This document shows positions 12,000 to 25,089 of a stretch of 64,000 bases of DNA, piece after piece (the first letter of the stretch is position 1; each line of letters opens with the position of its first letter). The stretch is from Cucumis sativus (Eukaryota > Streptophyta > Magnoliopsida > Cucurbitales > Cucurbitaceae), in assembly GCF_000004075.3 (NCBI RefSeq), contig NC_026657.2, positions 8,742,001-8,806,000 on the forward strand, read 5' to 3'. The translations under genes were made by a program, and so were the position numbers. The notes under the pieces are model-generated. The model saw only the letters and a program-made list of their open reading frames with translations, did no database searches and was not told where the DNA came from.

Positions 12000-14455
12000 G
12001 TGTTAAAATTAACCATGTCTCTATTTCATATCTAAATTTGTGAAAATTATTATCTACCTGTTCCAACTATCATACCCTTTTATTATATTGTTGTTAATTT
12101 TCATGTAGGAGAGGTGATTTTCAATTGTGTAGTTTGAAATTTATTTTTTTAAAAAAAAAAAAACGAAAAGGTGGACGGGAATTTGCTGGGAGAAATGGTG
12201 ATCGGAGTATTGGCTTTTATGATCTCCTTCCGTTGGTGGTTGATACGGTGCGTTTTGGACGAATCGATCTTGACCGAGTCTTTCTCATGCATGCAGAGTA
12301 TGATTGTGGCTTATAAGTTAATTATATCATGTAAATTGTAAAACATTGTTATTAATTATTGTTATTACATCATCTTTTCTTTCCTATCTTAATCCTATGT
12401 TATTAATTCATCGATATAATTATGTTTTTCTTTTCTCCATTTAAACAATAGAAAGGTGCAATTAATATCCTTTTGGGAACAAATTTTGCAATTTCTTACA
12501 CTTCTTTATTGTATTATAATGTTCTAATTAAATTAATTTACTTGTTAAAACTAGTCCTTTCATTGTTAGTTTAAAATTTGAATGATTGGTTATTGGTCTA
12601 TAAACTATATAAATTCTTCAAAATTTAATACTAAAATAAGAATCCACTTTTAACTACAGACATTTGAATAGAATTTTCAAAATGATAATTGTCATTCAAT
12701 GCTCATTTACTGTTTATATGGTACAAATAAATCCCCAAAAAGAATCATAATCTAAAATATCAACCTAAACAAAAACGTAAGGTTGGAAAATTAATTTCCA
12801 AATAATTAGGTATTAACCCACGTTTTAAAAATGATCATTGCCTTTTGACCATTTATTTCTAGATAAGATCTCTTGTTTGTATGTGATAAAGCATGAAACC
12901 CTAAATGGATATAATTATCGGTAGGTGGTTGCATCAATTTAAACTCTAAAATTTTTCACAAAGTGTATCAATTTAAACCCTCCGTCTTTTAAATGTATCA
13001 AAATAGTGTATAATTGAGGGTTTAAGTTGATGCAATCATGTATGTTCAGTGTTTAAATTGATACAACTCTTAAAGTTTGTGTTTAAATTGACATAGTTAT
13101 TAGTTTGTAGCCTAAGTCAATACAACATTGTAGTGTTGGTAAATTGATATTTCTTGAATATTTTACATTAAAAAAAATTACGTAGAGCTTTTATATTTTA
13201 AAATTTATAGTTAAAACATAATTTTGATTCCTATACATTAGAGTTTGTTTAATTTTAGTCTGCCGACTTTCAAATGTCTGATTTTAATTCCCAATCAATT
13301 AAACATATCTTAAATTTAAGTCTCTATTACTGGTATATTATTGCTAATTTTTCATTGTTTTTTATTTCTTATTAGCATTTTGACTATAAAGTTTTAAAAC
13401 ATATTCATGTAAACGTGTTTTTGCATGAAAATTTGTGATTAACTAACAAATTTTAATAATAGTTGACGAGTGAGAGATTAAATTTAAGATTTACTAAAGT
13501 TGAACAAAATTTAAATTAGAACTATCAAAATGCTATTTTAAATCCAAATTTATTTATTTGTGTTTTTAACTAACAAGTGGGAATGAACGAATTAAAAGAA
13601 GGGAAGAAAAATGGAATATACTTGAAGTTGAAGCTTGGAAAGATCAAAATTCGAAAGAGAATTCCCCTTTTCATGAGATAATAAATGATGGATGAAATTA
13701 TGTTGCGATTGTGGAATCGTTACATCAGACGTATTTTTGGAGTTTCATCATTTTCCTCCACGTCAATTATTAAGCTCGATTTTGTTACTTTTATTAGATT
13801 TTCATAGGTGTGAAAATTATATTTTTTAATTTGTACCCATAATTTATCACTAACGTTTAGGTTTCAATTAAATAATGTTATTAGTACAATATAGGTAGAA
13901 GGATTTAATCCACGAACATTTCCATTCTTAATACAGTCACATCTCAGTTGGTTATGTTGATGTATGTTTACTTTGATTTGATTTTAATAAGAAGAAGAAA
14001 CTACTTTTAAATTTTTTAAAAAAGTAATGGACCCCATAGATATTAGATCAAACAAATTTTGTAAATCGAACATTTTTAATAATCACAAATTTATTGTAGA
14101 AAAACAATTTTTATATACTTTTGAAAGTAGAGAGACAAATAAATAAAAACAGTAAAGTTGAAGAAGTTCACAATAAAGATGTTCAAATAACTCGGAAACC
14201 CAAAAATCTATAATATCTAATCAATTGTGAATTTGACCAACTGAAACTTCAACTCAGTGCCAACATGAGCTCAAGTAATTGTAACTTGTATGTTTCGAAC
14301 GTACGAAATATCTTGGATTGAAGTCCCCCACCCATAACTATATTAGAATACATCTTTTTTTTAAAGAATCATGTTGATGTAAAAAATCTCCCGAACACAA
14401 TTCACAAACATATATAGAATTTGTAATCTATAAAAGAAAAAAGAAAAAAAAATAA
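12000..14455. other. 3' flank of glycine-rich gene and intergenic DNA
   Basis: Sequence from 12165 to 12300 is less AT-rich than its surroundings and includes a CATGCATG (RY-like) word near 12286; its 63-codon frame shows no motif and is more likely 3'UTR or flank. Between about 12925 and 13125 the words 'caatttaaac' and 'gtttaaattg' occur several times in both orientations, suggesting a small decayed inverted-repeat element. The rest is AT-rich and unremarkable. Confidence 0.45.
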
Positions 14456-14684
14456 TTGTAATGAATGACCATTTGAGGAATAATAATTAAGGATGTAGCA
14501 ACATTTAATTTTTTTTTGCAAATATAGCAAAACTATCGCTGATAGACTTGTATGATCTATTGGTGATAGACCAATTTTTACAATATGATCTATCAATGAT
14601 GAAATTTGATAAATTTTAGTATGTTTGCAAATATTGGTATGTACTTTAATTATTTTGAATTTAGTTGCTAAATTTGCAACTAAC
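14456..14684 (+). repeat. Dispersed MITE-like repeat, copy 2
   Basis: Starts 'attgtaatgaatgaccattt', contains 'aataataattaaggatgtag', 'aaatatagcaaaactatcgc' and 'tgatagacttgtatgatct', and ends 'gttgctaaatttgcaac'. Both ends match copy 3 (24868-25089) in inverse orientation, which fixes the boundaries better than either copy alone. It ends about 200 bp before the start codon of the DUF7794-type gene, so it lies in that promoter region. Confidence 0.65.
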
Positions 14685-14890
14685 GTGCAAAAGAAACGTT
14701 TTAAGCGGAAGTGGTTTTGATGGAAGTTGGGCTGCGTTATTATTCGATGGTTGGTTCGAGGACCACACTAAAAGAATCCAAAAGCCCACGATTCGGCCCG
14801 ACGCAACCCACGTCGTTCATGTGTAGATATCGGCGATTTCCGATCCCACTCGTTTTTCGACGGTCACAGGCTTCACAGATTCTCTCCACG

Positions 14891-17800
14891 ATGGAATTCT
14901 GCAATTCCCTCTTCTTCTTCACTCTGTTAATCATCCTCCCTCTCGCTAGGGTTTGTTCTATCCGTTGATTCCTCGTTTCTTTCTGATTCCACTGAACCTT
15001 TTGTTTTTTCGCGGATTAATACTTCGGAACACCACTGGGATCTGACAATTCTTCAATTTGACGTGTTTTCATTTTTCTTGTTTGATCCAGTGCGATCATA
15101 CTGGCTCGGTGCTTTTCGTTGATAGCTCCTCGCACCAATATCTTCGATCTCATTCGCCTGATGATGGCTTCGAGGTAATTTAAATTTCTTCTGTATTTTC
15201 TTTGCCCTGGCATGATCGGTTTGGTTGGTTTCCAGTTAATAGAGTCATGAGTTGGGTTGTTAAGTTGTTTTAAATTTTTTCCCATTTTTTCAATGTCTGT
15301 GTTGGTGCATTCGAATTCTAGCGGATTGAAGAAATTGAATCTGGAACAACTTATTGAACTGAGTTGAGCTGTTCTTTCTTAATCGTCAATATTGTATTTG
15401 CTTCACATCGTTTTATACGGATGATTTAATTTTGGAATTCACGAGCTCATTTCTCTAAAGGTGCAATCAGCCATGGTCTGTTTGTAATTGATGTGCAATT
15501 ATGAACGGATTTAAGAGAACTTATGCGTCACATTTCGTGGTGTTGAAATTTTAAAGGACTTTTAAGGGTTATTTGACGTTGATGGTCTGGAAACGTTGTG
15601 AACCGTTCTAGTTTCAACGTATCCGGCCATGGATGAGCAATTTTAAATTTTGTGTCATGTTGTATTACCATGGGATATGCCATTGCTTAATCATATTCTC
15701 AGTGGGAAATATTAATGTGACAGTTTTTAGGATAGAACTTTGCTCTGTTATTCTTGTGGGATAAATTATTAGCTAATCTTTACATGTTATCGAATATTTG
15801 GCTTCCATAGGTCAGTTCAATGTCACTACAAGAAGTTGGTGCTGCTGTGTCAGTCTTGCTTGGTTTTGCACCGCCTTCAACGCTTTCAGCTTCTGGGTCA
15901 TCTAAGGTTCTTAATTACTTGATTAGCTATGCAAAAGTTTTTTGTTTTTTTAAACTTTAGTTATGTCTGCCGCTGTAAGGTTTTGATTATGTTATTAATG
16001 ACTTTTGCAGCTGAATGGGATTTTGATGCCAAATCCGCTTGATAGGCCTCGTTCAGTTTTTATGCTTGAAATTAAAGGAGAATATGGTCTGTGCAGTAAT
16101 TTTGAAAATGAAATTGAAAATTTTATTGTTGTTTGTATGTTTTTAAAAGACGTTAACCTTTTAAATTCTGATACTTGCAGACCCTGAAATTGTAAGCCTG
16201 GGAACAGGCATGTCCAGCAATGTTCTTATGAGCAAGGTTCATGTAGGTCCTGAGAGTGCTGACATCCTACTTCCTGGTATTTGCTCCTTCTAAAATCATT
16301 ATTGGTTTGATTTTTCCCCCCAAATATTTTCAGCTGCCCTCTGGCCTTTCTAATGCTTGTTATTCGCAGGCGAGGATGAAGTTTCTGTTGTTCCTTTGAA
16401 TGAACCATTATCTGATTTTACTGATGAAGATATTAGAGAGTTTGTAAGTTGTGAATCAAGATTTTTATTGTATGATTAGATGCCTATATTTTTACATATT
16501 TCATCATTGACAAGTTCTAATTTCTTTTTAATCTCTGTCTAGGCGTCTTTCATTGGTGGATCATATGTTGCTGATGCATCAAAAACTTTAAATGGAGAGT
16601 TTACTGTGGCTGATGCTGTTAAGATCAATCTTCATCTGTCTAAGGTTTTACTTGATCCGTTTCAGTTGTTATCTGCTTTTATTCTATAACCATCTCTGTT
16701 AACGTGTTCATTGGTGCATTATCTGATTTGCAGACAGGGGACAGAGAACTTATAGGCAGTCTCTTGTCTCTCTATCACAATATTAAGAGGGCTGTGCACA
16801 TTCATGAGGATTTGTCACAAAATGTGCAAAGTCCATCTGAGCTCATCACTGGCTCTTTCAATGGCATCATGGTACGCTGTTTTCCTTGATTCTGCTGTTT
16901 ATTCGTATGACGTTATTCAACTTCTGTTCCTATCATGCATGTTTGTTCAACCTTGTTTAGTTGCACCACACTGGACAGCAATGGTTGAGACTGATGCGGT
17001 TGTTAGTGTTATCTTTTCTAGTGTTGCAAAACTATAAGTCTTAAGTACTAATGGGTCATAGTGGGTGGTGTGGACATGGGTGCCTGAAGCCTTGATTTCA
17101 TGGCCTTCTTGAAAAAGCCTTTTTTGCAATATAATGACATGTCTAGAACGAATGTGGTTATGTGTTTTGATTTACCCAATTCCATTTTTTATTTGTTCCC
17201 TTTTAAAAAAATGAGCAATTTCATTTTTTCTAATCAATATTCACCAACGGGTTAGCAGGCGTTTCAAGATGAAAGTGATTCTGAAGGAGATGCTGATAAT
17301 AGATCGAGACTATTTACTGTTGCTCTGTTCAAAATATTCCACTTACTCCAAAAAGCGTATGATGGTAAGTGGTCAGGTTGCTTTGGTTTGAGGGTTGTGT
17401 CAATTAGTCATAATTAAGCTCCAGTCTCTTTCAGCTGCCTATTGTTGACAAGAAGTGAAAAATTTTATGTAACCTGATATATTGCGTATTGGCTTTGATG
17501 TAATTCTTGTCGAATGATGACTTGATGAGTATGTGTATTTAGGTTTTAAGATCTTAGATTTTACATAGACAACTGTAATTTAATTTGCAGGTCAAATTGT
17601 TGGAGTTGTTTACTTTTCTGGATCTTCGTCACCAAAGGCAGGAGAAGGATTAACTGTGATGTTTAACCCTCGGTTGACTCCACGTTGGTTGGTGGAAGAA
17701 GCCAAAGTTAACTCGACTATTCACGAAGTGATATTGGTTAGGACAACCCTTGCCTGGATCACAGGAATCATTCTTTTGATTGCTACTCTTATGGGGGTAA

Positions 17801-18454
17801 ATTTTGCATCTCTACTCCATTTTGCTCCATCTAGTTTAAATATGTTATTCTCTGCTTTTTCTTTACGGTGAGTGTTATTTTTTGTGGCCTTAGAAATATG
17901 ATTAGTGTCGTTAAACTCTCAACTAACTAGTAGCTCGTGTTAATTGTTGGTGCTTCTGGAGTAATCCTAATCAATTTTTTGGAATCCTCTAGACTCATTC
18001 TAAGGAAGTAATTTAATAGATTTTTAAGGCAATGATTTTAGGTAACAGTTTTGTCTTATTCATAACTGAACAATTACATTTCAAAATTAAGCTCTTTCTT
18101 TTAGAAGGGCAACATTGGCCTTTTACATTCAACGTTTTGGTTGTGTACACCAAATCCTTTTTGGGTTTAACTTTTAGGGGGTCTTTGGGTGTTGAGTTGA
18201 GTTAATGAAGATATATTGGAGTTTGAAAGTCTGTAATTGAGATGCAGATGCAGAGGTGTAAAATGAAATTTCTCGATAGATGTGTAAAGATAAGAGTTGG
18301 AGTTATTTGATAAATGTGCAAATTTTAATAGTAAATACTCTTGAAGTTGAGTTATTCTTGTTGACCTCTCGTCCTTTTTCCGCAGTCATGCTGCCTTCTA
18401 AGGATGCCTCTGACGAGGGACACCCTCCTCTATTCTAATGTGAAATTGGACTAA
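14891..18454 (+). CDS. Type I membrane protein, plant DUF7794 family
   Basis: Eleven exons: 14891-14950, 15091-15174, 15811-15906, 16011-16086, 16181-16276, 16370-16443, 16543-16644, 16734-16871, 17259-17364, 17591-17796, 18386-18454. All introns are GT-AG and phases agree, giving 368 residues. The protein has an N-terminal signal peptide (MEFCNSLFFFTLLIILPLA), a luminal domain with GSVLFVDSSSHQYLRSHS and LNGILMPNPLDRPRSVFMLE, one membrane span near the C-terminus (TLAWITGIILLIATLMG) and a short tail ending MPLTRDTLLYSNVKLD. These blocks match an uncharacterised plant membrane protein family; the domain number is from memory. It likely enters the secretory pathway; biochemical role unknown. 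The start was chosen because it alone provides the signal peptide; an upstream ATG at 14711 is in a different frame. Confidence 0.88.
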
Positions 18455-20280
18455 GATCGAATGAAACCGCCAACTACGTAGATGATGCCCGAGATGATCT
18501 ATGTCTGCCATTGAAGCATTGAGGGCATGGGATTTGTGTAAGTGCCCTTTCAACAATGTTCTTGTCTACATTTTGGTGTAGAAAACTTTGGTATTATTAA
18601 CTGTAGCAATGGTATGATGTGCTTCCTACAAGATAATTGATGGCTATATAATTGGATCCACAACAAGCTTTGGGTTGTATAATAAAGTTATTTTTGAAAT
18701 GAGATTCGTTTATGTATATTATCATCAAAAGCCACAACTCATAGAGAGCTCGAAACACTTTTTATTGGTGATGAGTTGGCAGTGCATTGATTCCATCTTT
18801 GTTGTACTTTATTTTTTGTGAACATTGAGTTTTTCCAAGGTCCATAATAAATTTCCATCACTAGAAAATCTTTATTATAGTTTGCATTCTAAGCTAAGCT
18901 TCGTTACTCTGTTTGAACATTTATGATTCGTCTTTATGTTACCAATTTGCTCTTCTTTTCTGTTAAAGATATACAAAGGCCTTCCTTTCTAATTTTTCCC
19001 TTTTCATACATATATGTATATCTATTTCTATATAATTGATAGAAAAGTATTTGGTACATCTCGGGGTATATTTTTGTGCATCCCGTCCCACCAAATTGTC
19101 TAATTATAGTTGATGTCTACTATGTATCCAAGGATTATTCATAATTGATTACGAAAATGGTGTGTTGGGTTTAATTTGAAAATAAGTTATTCTAGAAAAG
19201 AATGGGATGTTTGTAGACTTACCTGAAACGTATTTATTTTAAATCTACGTGTGTTTTTCAATCTTTAAGGACTTGAAAATCCATAATTTTAATCTATTCA
19301 AAAGGTAGCTAGTGGTGTAGGACAACCTGATTAAACTTGACTACATACTATTATAACTCATTCCTTCTCGTTTGAGACAGTTCTCATTCAACGTTTTTCA
19401 ATCTTATATAACAAAAATAGTTTTGAATTTTTTAAAAAAGTGATAGAAAAGACATTTTTGTATGGAGTGGTTATTTTGTTTTCATTTTATATACGATTCA
19501 TTATTCGGTACATTTTGTATGCATATTGATGTGCCTTTTTAGAAAGTTTTTGTGTTTACTTTTGATGCATTGTTAATCAAAACATGGGTTTGTTATAAAT
19601 CAAATTATATAATTGTGGTTATAGTTTCACAACCTAAGAAGACAAAATTAGGATACAACATTAGTTCGCATGAATATACACACAAATACACCTCTCGCTA
19701 ATATCTCAAATGGTAGATATATACAATGTTGAATGAAGCTTACATTGTTACAATTTTGAATGTATAAAAAATAAATCAGTTGAAGCTATCAACACTTCCT
19801 TCTATTAAAGTATTTTGCTGAATAAAAAATTTTAAAAAGAAAAAAAAATATAAGAAGTAAATAATTAACTATGATCTTCAATCATGATCGTAATTTGCAA
19901 ATACGTGGTCAAAGTTTCAAGTGAAGAAATTGTACGTTCTCTAACTTTACTAGTATTAAAATTGAATCTTTGAATTATTTGGTTTGTACCGTTTCTAAAA
20001 TTGATCTAATTTTAACACTTATTTGAGTTTTAAGATTTAAATTATAAACTTAAACATTATAAATGTAATTAAAACCACACTTTCGAGTAGAATTATTTAT
20101 TATAATTGAGTTTACTAAAGTCTGTGTTTAGGATAATACTGTTAGAAGGGTAAACTATTTTAATTTTAAAAGCAAATAAATTATAAAGGTAAAGCATGGC
20201 AAAGGAAGGTTTTAAAAGGGTATTTAGAAGGAATTATTAACATGGGTAAATGATTACGATGGCATATAGTGGGCGATGTT
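18455..20280. other. Intergenic, AT-rich
   Basis: Contains the 3'UTR of the upstream gene (probably to about 18700) and then AT-rich sequence without coding potential, structural RNA signals or clear repeats. Confidence 0.5.
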
Positions 20281-20284
20281 GTGA

Positions 20285-20293
20285 TTTCCCGCC
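20285..20293 (+). promoter_or_regulatory. E2F-type site upstream of PTAC5
   Basis: TTTCCCGCC matches the plant E2F consensus TTTSSCGC, 148 bp before the PTAC5 ATG and inside the small GC-richer promoter block 20265-20380. A role in cell-cycle or growth-phase control is inference. Confidence 0.35.
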
Positions 20294-20440
20294 AGTTGCT
20301 TGACGCAAAACGTGTGGTTTCAAATGGGCAGAGTATGAGATTTCCCCCATCGGAGAAATATCTTCTCAAAGTCTCTATACGTTCTTCCATTTCTCCTCTT
20401 TCTTCTTCCACAATCCCTTCAGTTTCTGTGCTTCTTTTCA

Positions 20441-23400
20441 ATGTCTTCCTCCATTACTCTTCCTCTCAATCCTTCTCTTCTTCTCACTCCTCGCGCCTTC
20501 TCTCTCTCACTTTTCTCTTCTCCGAAGCTCTCATCATCTCGTTCTCTTTCCAATTCCCTCATTTGTCGTTCTCTCAATCCCTCTAGCAACGACCGCGAGG
20601 AGCTCCGATGGATACGCGAGGAGCAGCGCTGGTTTCGCGAAGAGGAGCGGTGGATCCGCGAAGAGCAGCGTTGGGCCAGAGAACGCCAATCGCTTCTGCA
20701 GGAAATTGCTGAACTTAAGCTGCAAATTCAAGCGTTAGAGCGCCGAAATTCCGTTCAAGGAGGAACGATTTCCGTGTCGGAAACTATTGCGAATATCGCT
20801 GGCCTGTTGCAGGTCTTGAAGGAGAAGAATCTAATCGCCGAGAGCGGACCGACAGTGAGTCGCATTTTGTTGGATGAGAGTAGTCGTGAAGAGGATGTGG
20901 AGATAGAGAAGAAGACGATTGTTGAAGAAGTCGTCAAGTTTTCCGAAGAAAGTAAGGCGGAGAAAGAGGTGAAGAAGGAGAGAAAGTCTTTGAGAACTGG
21001 TTCGGAAGGAGCGGAAGTCCTAGCGATGCAGGTCTGCTCGACATACGCATTTCTTCTATCAAATATTAGAAGGCGAGTTTTAAGTTCTGTGCTTTTGTTC
21101 CTACGATTTTCTCTGTCGACAGAATTTGATCAAGTTTCTTAATCATACGCAACCTGTTTGGTAAATCAAACTTCCTCACGAACATAATGCATTTAAAACC
21201 TACTGCCTGAATTAATAGTGTTAAAGATAAACGAATTAAGTTGAATTGAAGGTGACTAAAACATTTATGGTAATAGATGTAATAGATAGGCTTACGAATA
21301 CAGTCGATTCAACTCTGTGTGAGATTTTGAGATTGATGTTTGGTTTTCTGAAATTCAGTTTAATCGAGTCTCTATCTGGTGCACTTTTTTGGTAGTGCGA
21401 GCAGTATGTTCCTGCTTTTAGCTAATTGAGATGTTTTAATTTCTTTTATTACGAAGATCATTGAAGAACATGCTTCTGTATTGTTCTGTTTCTACTAAAA
21501 TGTCAGGAAGCATTAATGAGGCTAGGATTTTACTCCGGTGAGGAAGACATGGAATTTTCAAGTTTCTCCAGTGGAACTGAGCGTGCTGTTAAGACTTGGC
21601 AGGTAAGATTGTTTTGAAGTTGGCACCAATCTATCATTCTTTACTAATTCAACGAACTTCATGTAGATTTAGTCCATATTCTTTCAATCCGTGACACTTC
21701 ATGGCTATGTATACTTTTATTGGATAGGCCGCTTCAGGATTCCGTGAAGATGGTATAATGACTACAGAGCTTCTTGACATTTTATTCAAGGAGGAAGTAA
21801 CTGAGAGTGTTGGATCAGATGCCAAAACAGATGAAAAAGGGAATATTCCAACAGATCAGAGAGTATGTTCGAAAACTTTTTATTTCCTTTATGTGTTGAA
21901 TCAGTATCTTTATGGTCTATATAAGTTTCTAGTGGATGTATCGTTTTCCTTTCTTAGATGGAAAGTATATAGTGGATGACACTGTCGGTCGTATATGATT
22001 TAGTCGAAGAATACATTTGATACTCCAAGAGTCCACTCTCAAATGTCTTCCTATGCCCTTAAGTTAGCAATGTTTATCTTAGGAACTTCCAGTATATATT
22101 TTCTTTACAAGATTTAGTCCGAGTTAGAGTCTAGAAGGAGCAGCTTCTTTCCATTTTTTATTTTGTTGATTTTTTTTTGTCAAATACCTGATTCATTGAA
22201 ATAAGAACTGAAAGAATACGGGGACTCATTTATGTAAGCCTACAAAATTAGCCAAATACAAGAAGTGTCTGCTTCATAGATACAAATAAAAATTCTAATT
22301 AGGTACGAATCTCTTGCAGAATTTGATTGATCTTGTGGTTGTTGCTTTTCTGTCAATTTTACTTTCGATGAACTTGTATACATTTTTTTTCGTTATTCAT
22401 ACCTTAAGTATTGGCAGTTGTAGCATTACTGTTTGTCTGACACTGAATATTAAGGCTCAGATTGGTAACAAATTTTTTCATTTTCTTGTTTTTCAAACTT
22501 ATGTTTGTTTTCTACCCATTTTTCCGTAATGATTTTCACCTTTGTGAAAGAAACAATTGAAATCCGAATCAAATTCTAGTTTAAAAAGTTGATTTGGTTT
22601 TTTAAAACAGCATTTGTGAGTAGGATTAGCGTTTAATTTTATAAGCTGTAAGTAAAAAAACTAAATAATTATCAATAGGACGTTTGCATTCTGAATATGT
22701 TCTACTTGTGCTTTTCCTACTTTTGCAGGGAAGTGAAAATGGAACTGTTATTAATTCAGTAACTGAAATACAAGAGATTCAGAAGACAATAGTAAAAGAA
22801 GGTAGTGAAAGTTTTGATGTTTCCCAACAGCGAGTTTTTCTCATAGGAGAGAACCGATGGGAAGACCCCACACGACTTCATAGTTCTAATGGAAAAGCTT
22901 CTGATGGAAAAACCAAAGTCATATCTACCAATTGTCTGACTTGTCGTGGGGAGGGTCGTCTGTTATGCACAGGTACTTCGCTATCAACCATATCTTTAAA
23001 GGGCATTCTTATTTATTTTTAGGTTAATCTACTACTTTGGTTTTGGTAGTTTTGTTTAATTTAACATTTATTAAAACTACAAGAACTACACATTTAGGAG
23101 TATAGGAATTAAGTTTGAACTAACTTCAAATACAAGGACCAAAATGATGTTTTAACCTTCTGGATTAACATATTGAAAGTTTTGGAAGTATTTATCAATT
23201 TTCTAAAGACTTCAACACAGATACCTTAGTTTAACATGATCTATTCACCCGTTGTACAAGCAGTATCCTTGAAAAACTCTAAAAGGACTTTCAAGACTAT
23301 TTGGAAAATTTGTTGTTATGGCAGTGTTTTTTAAAATGCATTAGTCTATTAGGATTTAAGCGCAAAGCACCAAAGAAAGGCATTTTTTTGAGGCGTACTG

Positions 23401-24128
23401 TAATAGATTACTGTATAAACAAGAGAAAGCACAGTAAATTTGATTTTTTTAGTTAATGAAGAAGCAAAACGCTAATTATTACTAAAATTGAATGAAAAGG
23501 CCTCAAGACTTGGGCATCACATAAAAGGTAGCTTATTTTGTGAGATGCGCCTTTTCAAGGCGAGGCACCAAACATAAGCGTTGAAACTAAGTGTACCCTT
23601 GGAAGGGTTTTGAAAACATTGGTTATGAATATAAGTGTTGCCAAAACAAATATATTATTTTTTAAAAAAATATCCTTTTTTTATTTTAACGTTTTTTACT
23701 AATTAAGATCTAACTTCTTGATCTAAATAACTTCTTGATCTAAAGTTGGGATGTTCAAATTTTCTATTCTACTTATTAAAATTTTATTGTCTGCATGGAC
23801 GCGCGCGCACACACAACACAGATGGAATATTTTTGAAATTTAACTAGCTTTATCTTGGAGAACTAACCAGCTTTATCTTTTTAGAATGCGATGGAACTGG
23901 TGAGCCAAATATTGAACCTCAGGTGAAATTACTCGACTCGCGCACCCATTTTCACTTCCTTTAGTTTTTTTAATATGTGGTTAAGTTTGTGAAAAAGAAG
24001 AAGTCAATTCGATTGTGTATATATGGATGCAGTTTCTGGAATGGGTAGGTGAAGGAACGAAATGTCCATATTGCGAAGGCGTTGGGTATATAACATGCGA
24101 CGTATGCGAAGGGAAGACAGTGACATAG
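20441..24128 (+). CDS. PTAC5: PTAC5, plastid protein with peptidoglycan-binding-like and DnaJ-type zinc-finger regions
   Basis: Six exons: 20441-21031, 21507-21602, 21728-21862, 22729-22972, 23885-23922, 24033-24128; 399 residues. The Ser-rich N-terminus looks like a chloroplast transit peptide. Residues 56-83 are four perfect-length heptads (RWIREEQ, RWFREEE, RWIREEQ, RWARERQ) leading into a coiled coil. A peptidoglycan-binding-like helical unit follows (EALMRLGFYSGEED...GTERAVKTWQ...GFREDGIMTTELLDILF). The C-terminus has four CxxCxGxx modules (CLTCRGEG, CTECDGTG, CPYCEGVG, CDVCEGKT), the zinc-binding, thiol-active finger of DnaJ type. This order matches plastid transcriptionally active chromosome protein 5, found in plastid nucleoids and linked to plastid transcription under heat. 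Intron 4 (912 bp) carries a MITE-like insertion. Confidence 0.9.
23322..23621. mobile_element. MITE-like insertion in PTAC5 intron 4
   Basis: A ~300 bp block runs from 'cagtgttttttaaaatgc' to 'gggttttgaaaacattgg'; these ends are imperfect inverted repeats. The inside holds complementary words such as 'taagcgcaaagcacc', 'gaggcgtact', 'gatgcgccttttcaaggcga' and 'aggcaccaaacataagcg', so the block can fold back. The GCGCC/AGGCG-rich style recalls widespread hAT-like plant MITEs. It has no coding capacity. Target-site duplication is not obvious, so it is probably old. Confidence 0.4.
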
Positions 24129-24867
24129 GTATGACTTACTCTACCTCGCCCTTGTAAATAATGGCTGTTAATTATTCACTTACTAAGCTCTTGTTCATTT
24201 TTGTTATTACCTCTTTCAAATCTAATATAATATATAAACTGTTAAAGTAAACTATGCATAACCTTTTTAACTCTTCACTCTAGTAATACTGAAGGAAAAA
24301 GATAATTTTAAAGTAAAGTAGAATGACATTTGCGATTACACTCTTAAACTTTGAATTGCAACACTTAGACTTCTAAACTTATTAAATTTGGACCTCAAAT
24401 TTATAATAATTCTAAAATTTGAACTCACGAATAATAAGAAATGAATTTTTGAACTTATATGATCGGTAGAATTTATGTTGAATAAATTTACCGGCTCAAT
24501 TTTTAGTTCGAAAAGTTTAAAAATATAAATGCAATTAGAATGTGTCTATTTAGTTCGAATTGAAAGCTTCATAGAAGGTCCCATTATAAGTGGTCTTAAA
24601 CTGTCTGAATGTTGACAATAGAGAGATCATTTAGAAGTAAGAGTAAGGTTACTTAATCTAAAGAGTTTATTTAGTCGTGATGTTAAATTTATTTGAAGCA
24701 AACGCATTTAGAAACTTTTGTTTAAGTTCCACGCTAATGTTGCTCTCCACTTTCCCGTCTAAGTCACTTGCCCCATCTAACGATAGAAGCCAGTTTGGAA
24801 ATTAGGCTCTCTTCAAATATATTTTTGTCAAGTCACCCAGAGAAATTCTGAAATTAATTTTTAGGAA

Positions 24868-25089
24868 TACTTGCAAATTTTGTAATTAAATTAAAAAAAA
24901 TTAAGAACATTTTAAAAAAATTACAAATATAGCAAAATTTGTTAAATTCTATCTTTTATATTGTAAAAATTAGTCCACTGATAGATCATATAAGTTTATC
25001 TGCAATTGTTTTGCTATATTTACAATTTTTTTAAAAAATGTTGCTATGTCATTAATTATTATTATTCAAATGGTTATTCATTACAATTA
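24868..25089 (-). repeat. Dispersed MITE-like repeat, copy 3 (inverted)
   Basis: Reverse complement of copy 2: starts 'acttgcaaattttgtaatta' and ends 'ttgctatgtcattaattatt' plus 'caaatggttattcattacaa', which mirrors the 'gtaatgaatgaccatttg' start of copy 2. The centre keeps 'tccactgatagatcatataa'. Confidence 0.6.

Noticed and set aside
11690-12035. Ser/Thr-rich antisense frame and Glu/Val-rich shifted frame over the glycine-rich gene
   Set aside because: Both are by-products of the same repeat in other frames.
12125-12316. 63-codon frame after the glycine-rich gene
   Set aside because: No motif and no splice support; more likely 3'UTR or flank.
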